Positions 57,794-64,000 of a stretch of 64,000 nucleotides of DNA are shown piece by piece. Origin of the DNA: Euptelea pleiosperma (lineage: Eukaryota; Streptophyta; Magnoliopsida; Ranunculales; Eupteleaceae); the NCBI GenBank assembly GCA_035048495.1, contig CM068543.1, forward strand, positions 28,819,751-28,883,750, in the 5' to 3' direction. The notes beneath the pieces were generated by a model. That model worked only from the letters and a program-made list of their open reading frames with translations. It did not search any database and was not told the origin of the DNA. The position numbers and the translations under genes were made by a program. The number at the start of each line of letters is the position of its first letter. Position 1 is the stretch's first letter.

Positions 57794-58181
57794 ACTCTAC
57801 CGCTCTCTTGGTTCTTGATCCGGCTCTCTAGCTCGGCCTGTACTTGGCCTATATCTTCTTATCTTAGCCTACTGGCTCTTTAAGCTTTGATATTAGGCTT
57901 TGGAGGTCGATCGTGGGCCCGAAAGTCTCGAGAATTGTCTGATCGGGTTTTCTGCGATAGTAAAAAGCGTGTAATGAGACTTAATCAAAATAGCTTAATA
58001 TCTAAACATTTAGAAATACTTTTAATTCATGCAAAGAGCCCATTTTGTCTAGAAAAGTGTGTTCTACGTAATTGAGGAAACTCTTAAGTAGAAAAGTTAA
58101 TAAAAAAGAAGTTTTACGTTGTACTGTGTGATAATGCTAGAAGGATAATAGTGTAAAATAAGCACTATTAAACGAATATCA
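57794..58181 (-). mobile_element. LARD-family LTR fragment, opposite orientation
   Basis: Matches 33640-34053: GGTTCTTGATCCGG-like lead, TTTAAGCTTTGATATTAGGC, GTCTCGAGAATTGTCTGATC, GTGTAATGAGACTTAATCA, and the terminus AAACGAATATCA at 58181. It sits tail to tail with the plus-strand LTR ending at 57793. Confidence 0.75.
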
Positions 58182-58298
58182 ATAGGCATCATGAAATTTA
58201 TCCTCGATAGATTCGGATTCAAAGGATGTAGAAGAGTGTTCAGAAGAGTTAGATCTTTCTCTAGAAAGAGACATATGAGACTCAATGAGAGAAGCCAT
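58182..58298 (-). pseudogene. Start of a gag-like ORF, cut by LARD LTR
   Basis: From ATG at 58298 (minus): MASLIESHMSLSRERSNSSE, then HSSTSFESESIEDKFHDAY, 39 residues. The stop arises from the LARD LTR terminus, so the frame was interrupted by that insertion. It lies just inside a copia-like LTR, so it is probably that element's gag start; I do not recognise the family from so little. Confidence 0.45.
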
Positions 58299-58309
58299 GA
58301 AAGTAGTGA

Positions 58310-59494
58310 AACTTATAACATTATTAATTAATACACTTCTTGATTGCTTGATCTAATCAATTAAACATTCAAACCACAAAATAATGAAAACTACGCAGAC
58401 AATATTTACGTGGAAATCTATCTCAGTTAGGGGAAAACCATGAGACCTAGTCTAGCTGAAGAAAGTGCACTATGAAAAGTTAATGAGTTGTACAAAGTTA
58501 CGCCCAATGATAAAAAGAAATCTACTGGAATCGACTTAGCTCTTTTAGAATCTTTGGCCGATGCTATCCGTATCCATTGTTCCCTAAGTCATACGTGAAT
58601 GTCACACCAGTGCCCTTCCACTCAAGATCTCTTACCCAACATGTGATTAGTCCTTAGATATTGCACGATTAGTACTAGATCTCAAACCATGCTTTCATAG
58701 AGCAATTGAAGGTAGAAGTTCAGTTGTGGTTGTGGTTATTCAAGTTAAACCAAATTCATCATCATGAATGTAAGAATTCAATGAAGAAGGATGAATTCCT
58801 TCTCTAAGACTCCAAGCTTTGAGAAGATTAGAAGATTTGAATACTCATAAAGCTCAAAGAGGCTTAGAGAAGGAAAGAAACAAGAAAATATCTCTCTTGG
58901 ATGCTAGGGCTTCTTCTGGGCTAGCAACGAGACTAAATTAGATTCTTTGCCTTAGGGTTTTTGTGCTTAAACTCCCCTTATATAGTGGGAACAGACCTAC
59001 AAAGAATATCACCCAAATCCTAGGCTATTACGGCATATAACTTAATAAATTCTCTAAATCTATGCCATTGGATCGATCGGTCCATCAATCAAATCAATCC
59101 AATTTGGGATTGTATCAATCGGATCACAAGTCGGATCCATCCGATTATCTCTGATGGTCAGTAAAGTTCTGTCTGTCAATCAGATTAATGCAATGATTGA
59201 TTTGATTTTGGACTTGACCAGAATCGATCGGATCAATGGATTGAATTGATTATATTTATGGAGACTTGCACAAATCAGACTAGATCTCATCTAATAGGTG
59301 CACAAAATCCAATGGCTTAGGGATTGACTAAGAAACCATTTTTGTTATTTAACTAATCACGTAAAAGGTTAAAGGATCTCTAACACCCTAGTGTGAGAGT
59401 CGTGGAAGCTTTGAAGAGATGTCTTCAGTCTTCAGTACTGCTGGCTTCACTCGACACGACACTAGTATGTGACACTCCTAAACCTATGTCAACA
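58310..59494 (-). mobile_element. Copia-like LTR related to the SIRE-like LTR
   Basis: Minus-strand start TGTTGACATAGGTTTAGGAG at 59494. It shares organisation with the reversed SIRE-like LTR: ACGTGGAAATCTATCTCAG with GGGGAAAACCATGAGACC, a TGATCC/CTCAAGATC block, and an array of GATCGGATC/AATCAATCC motifs at 59070-59260. No PBS was found at the left edge, so that limit is approximate. Confidence 0.5.
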
Positions 59495-59651
59495 GATATT
59501 GCCAAACAACCAAGAGGGCATGTTTACATGGACTCTACAGTGAGATGGTAAAATGCTTTGCTTTCACAGTTAAAAGAAAGGATGAGGTAAATTACTTTGT
59601 GTTATTTATGAGAAATTTGATTGTTGTAGGACACCAATATGTATATCTATA

Positions 59652-60172
59652 GGGAAATTCTATTTGCACCCCACAAATTCCATAAGCACCCCATTTGGGG
59701 TGCTTTTGGGCCTAAAATGCCCTTAGACCAAAAAAAAAAAAAAACCCAAGCACCCCACTCTTCATCCCTCCCTCTCCACCTCTCACCATCCTTTCTCTCT
59801 CTCTCTCTCTCTCTCTAGGCCCCACGGTAGTTAGTGCCGTGGGGACTGTGTAGCCCACGGCCAGTCCAACCATGGCTACCATAGAAGCCATGGCTGAGAG
59901 AGAGAGAGAGACGTACTTTTGGTGGCGGCGGTGGCAACGGTGACGGTGATGGCGTCCTCGTCCTCGTCCTCCTTCTTCTTTTTTTTTCCTTTGTTTTGGG
60001 TTTTTTTTCCAGGTGACAGATAGACAGAGGTGGAGAGGGAGAGAGGTGGAGAGGGAGGGACGAAGAGTGGGGTGCTTGGGTTTTTTTTTTTTTTTGGTCT
60101 AAGGGCATTTTCGGCCCAAAAGCGCCCGAATGGGGTGCTTATGGAATTTGTAGGGTGCAAATAGAATTTCCC
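59652..60172. mobile_element. Mutator-type TIR element with 9-bp TSD
   Basis: 521 bp with ~135-bp inverted repeats that are ~95% alike (GGGAAATTCTATTTGCACCC outward ends), flanked by a perfect ATATCTATA duplication (59643-59651, 60173-60181). The central ~200 bp (59820-60010) is GC-rich, unlike the flanks (GTGGCGGCGGTGGCAACGG, GTCCTCGTCCTCGTCCTCC), and could be captured gene sequence as in Pack-MULEs. No ORF is convincing. Confidence 0.85.
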
Positions 60173-60269
60173 ATATCTATATTGGTAATATATGGTGACC
60201 TGAATATTGTCTTAAATTTAAACATGTGGATATTAATATCCAATTTGAAGGGAAGGGGAATTTTTAAAT

Positions 60270-60710
60270 CTAAAAAATGATTTTTTTTAGACAATTTGGA
60301 ATGGCCCAAAACCATTCCATTCCTAAAATTTTGTTTTGGAACGGTTTAGAACCATTTCGAAATGAAATAAGGTTCTGAGTGGATCTAAAACTGCATCAAA
60401 GTTGTCCTAATTAGAAACAGTTCTGAACCATTCCTACATGGGAATGGCTACAAAGCATTCTGAAAGTTTGAGAGCATTCCCAACATGGGTCCAAACCGTC
60501 CCTTGTAGGAACGGTTTTCAACGGTTCCAAAAGTAGGAATGGTTCAGAACCATTCATCTTGGAAAAATAGGAACAATTCAGAATAGTTCCAGATCTACGA
60601 ATCAGTAGCGATTTTAACCCTTTCAAAACTTTGCCAACGCATGTTTTTGGAACAGCTTAGAACCGTTCTTGATCGGGTTAGGAACGATTCAAAACTGTTC
60701 TTAATTTCTT
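60270..60710. repeat. Array of GAACGGTTC-like palindromes
   Basis: More than a dozen variants of GGAACGGTTCAGAACCGTTCC (GGAACGGTTTAGAACC, GAATGGTTCAGAACCATTC, GGAACAGCTTAGAACCG and others) in ~440 bp. The half-site GAACNGTTC is self-complementary. No TIR or coding region encloses it. Confidence 0.75.
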
Positions 60711-60720
60711 CTTTTTGTAT

Positions 60721-61535
60721 TGTTTACTTTAGTCCCCTCTCCTATACACTTAAAATAGTAAAGAAACAAAGAAAAACGAGAGGATGTATATATGGTATTG
60801 CTCAGTAAAAACATCACACATGAACCCTAACTAATAAACAAGAAGAGAGAGAGAGTCACTTGGTGGTGCTGAAGAGAGCAGAGAGACGGCTCAGGACTGT
60901 CTTTCTTGTGTTGCGTCTCTAACTCACTGAACTTGTTCCGTTGTTTACCATAGAAAAAATGGACTTTATACTCTTTCGCATTTCGTTATTAGTTGCATGC
61001 TTTTTTACAGTGGATTTTGGGAGAGCATTTAAGGAGGGAGGGTAAATTCTGGGTGCACATCTCCGGTCACCCACAAGGAGTAACTTCGCTCATGTCTCAC
61101 TTGAACTACAGTCCGTGATTCTTACGAAAACAGTGCCGAATTGTCAACAACTTGGGAACCGAATATTTACAATAAATATATAATCCCCAACGAGCAAAGA
61201 ACAAACCTTGCATTGTGCCATAATGTGATGCAGGCTGTTGATCAAATTGCAACATTCATGGGACAATGACGCATGCGCACGATTGGTTGGAGGCACGCAT
61301 TTTTGCAATGCCCACTAAAATATGTATAGGAAATATTAAGAACAGCACATGGAAATAAATAGATGCTAATAAAATAAAACAAGTAAATAAATAAAATAAA
61401 AGGAAAATTTTTTAAACACAAAATAACTTTAAACTATACATAAAAACAGGTAAAACTTTTGAAAATTTGCAAAAAAAAGTAACTAGCCCTGACAAAAATT
61501 AAGGCTGACAAACGCCCTTTTAAAGTACGTCTGAG
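60721..61535. other. Unassigned sequence
   Basis: No gene or terminal repeat recognised. Contains a short GAGAGA run at 60844 and A/T tracts near 61360-61420. Confidence 0.45.
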
Positions 61536-61847
61536 CAGTAAAACTTCTGTTACAATAGGAGCAATGTGGCACACTGACCGTATGGATGTTTGGCCAGTCC
61601 CTCGGTAGACCTGCAAACCAAAAAGCAGCTTGATTAGTAACTTACAACCTTTGGATATTTGCACTCAAATAATGCTCAAATTCCTACGGTTAAAATCAAC
61701 CCATGAAAATAAATTTAATCCAACACTTAGAAACCACTGATCATGTTTATTTTTGGTGTGTAGGTCTACCTAGTGATTGGACAAACATCCATACGGTCAC
61801 CATCCACTAAGATTGTGCCACGTGGCTTGTATTGTGAGAGAAGGTTT
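61536..61847. mobile_element. Foldback TIR element, family of 25384
   Basis: Ends AGTAAAACTTCT and AGAAGGTTTACT are inverted repeats. The arms contain TGACCGTATGGATGTTTGGCC / GGACAAACATCCATACGGTCA and GACCTGCAAACCAAAAA / TTTTTGGTGTGTAGGTC, the same core as 25384-25784. The outer end resembles the Mutator-type MITE at 19250. No matching TSD seen. Confidence 0.6.
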
Positions 61848-62821
61848 ACTCCTCAATGGACAAGAAGCCCTTTAAAAGGGAAAACTTATCTGTTTTTCTA
61901 AATAGTTTAAAATTATTTTTTGTTGAAAATTTTTTCCGTAAAATAAATTGAGCACCTTAAATAGGATAATACAATAATGAAATCGTAGATTCCCATGTGT
62001 GCCCCACCAACAGAAGGGTTAAAGTTCCTCCCCCTCCCAACCAAACACAAACATAAATGCAAAATGCACTTATTTGTGAGGGTTCCAAGACACGACACAA
62101 GGGAAAAACAGGAGACCAACATTGTAGCACTCTAGCACTAGGAATTTATGGGGCCATGTGAGGGATCCACTCCTAGTTGTTCACACTAGGCACCCTACGA
62201 GTCCTACACACACTTAGATACGGTCAACCCCACATGTTCTCACTCCCCCCCAATGTGGTAGCAATTGGCCCCACCCCACAAGTCCTTGTCCTAGGCATGG
62301 TCTCATGGGAAAGCATGAACACAACATTGGCATGCATGAGAGGCCCAATGTTTTGTACTACGGTTTTAACAATCCGTGGTTATAAACTATTGGTAATAGT
62401 TTTATAATGGTCTGTGTCATACCCCATTGCGTTATTCATCTTTACTATTATAAAGACAACCCTTCGGTTGCTGAATTGTTCACATTTTTCTAAAAAAAAA
62501 ATTCTTTCCAAAATGCCTTTAATTAACTCTCTTAAATGGTTATATTAATTGCAAAGGCTAAGAAAAGTCTTTTGGCATCAGTTACTACATAGCTTGTGTG
62601 TTAAACCTATCCCAAAAAATAGTCCAAACTCGAGAACACTTCTGATGAGTAGCACTAGTAAGCGAAGTTGCTGACTAGTGCCCCTCCACTTGACAATTAT
62701 GGGATTGTCACTTGACAGGGATACTTGTAAAGTGGAGAAGTGCTAATCATCAAAAGGGTTCTCTTCAAACTCCACCCATGTCTTCAACTACCTCTACTAC
62801 AATCAGTTAACTATAGCAATA
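61848..62821. other. Unassigned sequence
   Basis: No gene supported. ORFs at 61913-62122 and 62177-62407 have no recognisable motif. Confidence 0.45.
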
Positions 62822-63352
62822 TGTTAGTGTAAATTATGTTATGACAAACGATGATTTAGGATTAATGCAATCAGCAGAAAATGAATAAAAAGCTAACACG
62901 AACACATAAACAATTTACGTGGTTCGGCTTATAGCTTATGTCCACGGGCAAAGACGACAAGAGATTTCACTATAATTGATTGTGGAATCAATCTCACAGA
63001 ACCATTGGCCCAAAGACACCCTTTGGCACTTTCTCTCTCTCTCTGTCAGCTCTGAAAAATATATATATCCCCGTAATTCGTATTAGGGTTTTGGCATCAA
63101 GTGTGAGAGTCCTAGAGAAAATAAGAAAGTTTCCGTAACTATTTCCTGCAACTCATTCGAACCAAGTAAGGTTCATTCAGACCAACTCAGGTTTGTTCAA
63201 ATGTGGTAAACATTTCGATCAAGCCAACAAATCCGAGAGAAAAAACTCAGAATCACCTATGCTCGGAATAGGTTCATTCGAACAAAGTTGGACTTCGTTC
63301 GAACCAACCCTGGCCGAACTCAATCTCGAAGAATTCAAGCCATATCACAACA
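62822..63352 (-). mobile_element. 3' LTR of a minus-strand Ty1/copia element
   Basis: 531 bp. Minus-strand start TGTTGTGATATGGC at 63352, right after the polypurine tract CAAAGTGGAGAT; end TACACTAACA at 62822. Contains AGCCGAACCACGTAAATTG near the 3' end, common in copia LTRs, and several GTTCGAA/TTCGAAC words (63150-63320). The 5' LTR lies beyond the window. Confidence 0.7.
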
Positions 63353-63629
63353 ATCTCCACTTTGACTTGAGCTTGATCCACCTTGGCAACAAACTCCACC
63401 TTGACTGGAAATCTACCAAACTCCAAAATCTAGAAACTCCTCTCACCACCTCCAGACAAGCCCCTTAGGGCTCTCAGGTACTACTAATACCGATTGTCTA
63501 AGCAAAGCTTTAATTTGGTTACTGGAAGTGGCTTAGTAAACATACCTATTTGGATTCTCTACTATAGTAATCTTCTTCACTACAATAGCCTCGTGAGAAA
63601 TCACATCCAAGATAAAATGCATCTAACAT
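63353..63629 (-). pseudogene. Ty1/copia RNase H tail
   Basis: The minus strand reads HFILDVISHEAIVVKKI, a frameshift, then NPIGMFTKPLPVTKLKLCLD and stops. This is the conserved end of copia RNase H (ENPADMLTKPL...KFKHCLDL). The PPT and LTR follow. The upstream pol is cut at 63630 by another LTR. Confidence 0.7.
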
Positions 63630-64000
63630 TGTAAAGTCTATATTTTAGTATTGGCTAATCCCGTGTGACAAAATACCAATGTGTATTCCACCTTACTTTG
63701 TTGTGTGGGTAGTTAGGATAGTGATAATGTCAGTTTATGGTTGCATGTGTTTGAAACACTGACATGACAATTAAGTTTTATGCATAATCTGTTCAATCCA
63801 ATAGATTGGATTGTTTGACCAATCGATTGGACTTGACAAGTGACACTCAAATGTTTGGAGAAGTAATCTACTGTCTAGTTTCAATACGACTTCTGTTAAG
63901 ACTCTACAGTTGGAGTCTAACTGGTTGAACCCAAAATTCAATCGATCGGACTAAATAGATTGATCAATCGGATTTGCGTGCACCAGAGTTCCGTGAATCA
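63630..64000 (+). mobile_element. Partial LTR with CCAATCGATTGG motifs
   Basis: Starts TGTAAAGTCTATATTTTAGT inside the RNase H tail. At 63797-63985 it has CCAATAGATTGG, CCAATCGATTGG, CAATCGATCGG and ATCAATCGG, the motif set of the SIRE-like LTR though the rest differs. Runs off the right edge. Confidence 0.5.

Overview
The window is plant nuclear DNA from a flowering plant with a large, repeat-filled genome. The evidence is the dense nesting of plant-type LTR retrotransposons (SIRE-like Ty1/copia, Tat and Tekay-like Ty3/gypsy, a LARD-like family), initiator-tRNA-Met-type primer-binding sites, small Helitrons ending in CTAG, and Mutator-, PIF/Harbinger-, hAT- and CACTA-like TIR elements. I found no intact host gene, rRNA, tRNA or CRISPR array. 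The species cannot be read from the sequence.

Layout. 1-8456: a Tekay-like LTR, a LARD-type LTR relic that breaks a CACTA terminus, two small Helitrons, a hAT-like element and the 3' tail of a Ty1/copia element. 8462-16840: a complete SIRE-like element (TSD TTAAC) with gag and a plant-transposon-protein-like second ORF but no pol. Its LTRs carry arrays of the 12-bp palindrome CCAATCGATTGG, and the same motif recurs before a TATA-like box upstream of ORF2. 17059-28056: mostly small non-autonomous DNA elements, including a head-to-tail run of four Helitrons (19960-20616), a Mutator-type MITE with a 9-bp TSD and a Tourist-like MITE.

28057-47908 is a decayed Tat-lineage Ty3/gypsy element (LTR, PBS, gag, protease, pieces of RT and integrase, tandem arrays, an antisense coiled-coil ORF). 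Its protease region is split by a very young LARD-like element, 31096-42620, on the minus strand. That element has 2.95-kb LTRs that are almost identical, a perfect TSD (GTAAC), an Asp-tRNA-type PBS and one long 613-codon ORF.

47909-53280 is a Tekay-like minus-strand element with a 3.2-kb 5' LTR but only about 0.8 kb of non-coding interior. 53281-58181 holds further LARD-family relics, one LTR split by a truncated solo copy of the SIRE-like LTR and carrying a foreign roughly 0.4-kb segment. 58182-64000 holds a copia-like LTR with a gag stub, a Mutator-type TIR element with a perfect 9-bp TSD, an array of GAACGGTTC-like palindromes, another foldback element and a nested pair of copia LTRs running off the right edge.

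The elements interact mainly by nesting. Several families are non-autonomous and presumably use enzymes made elsewhere. Family names rest on recognition of protein motifs, PBS/PPT and terminal sequences by eye; no database search was run.
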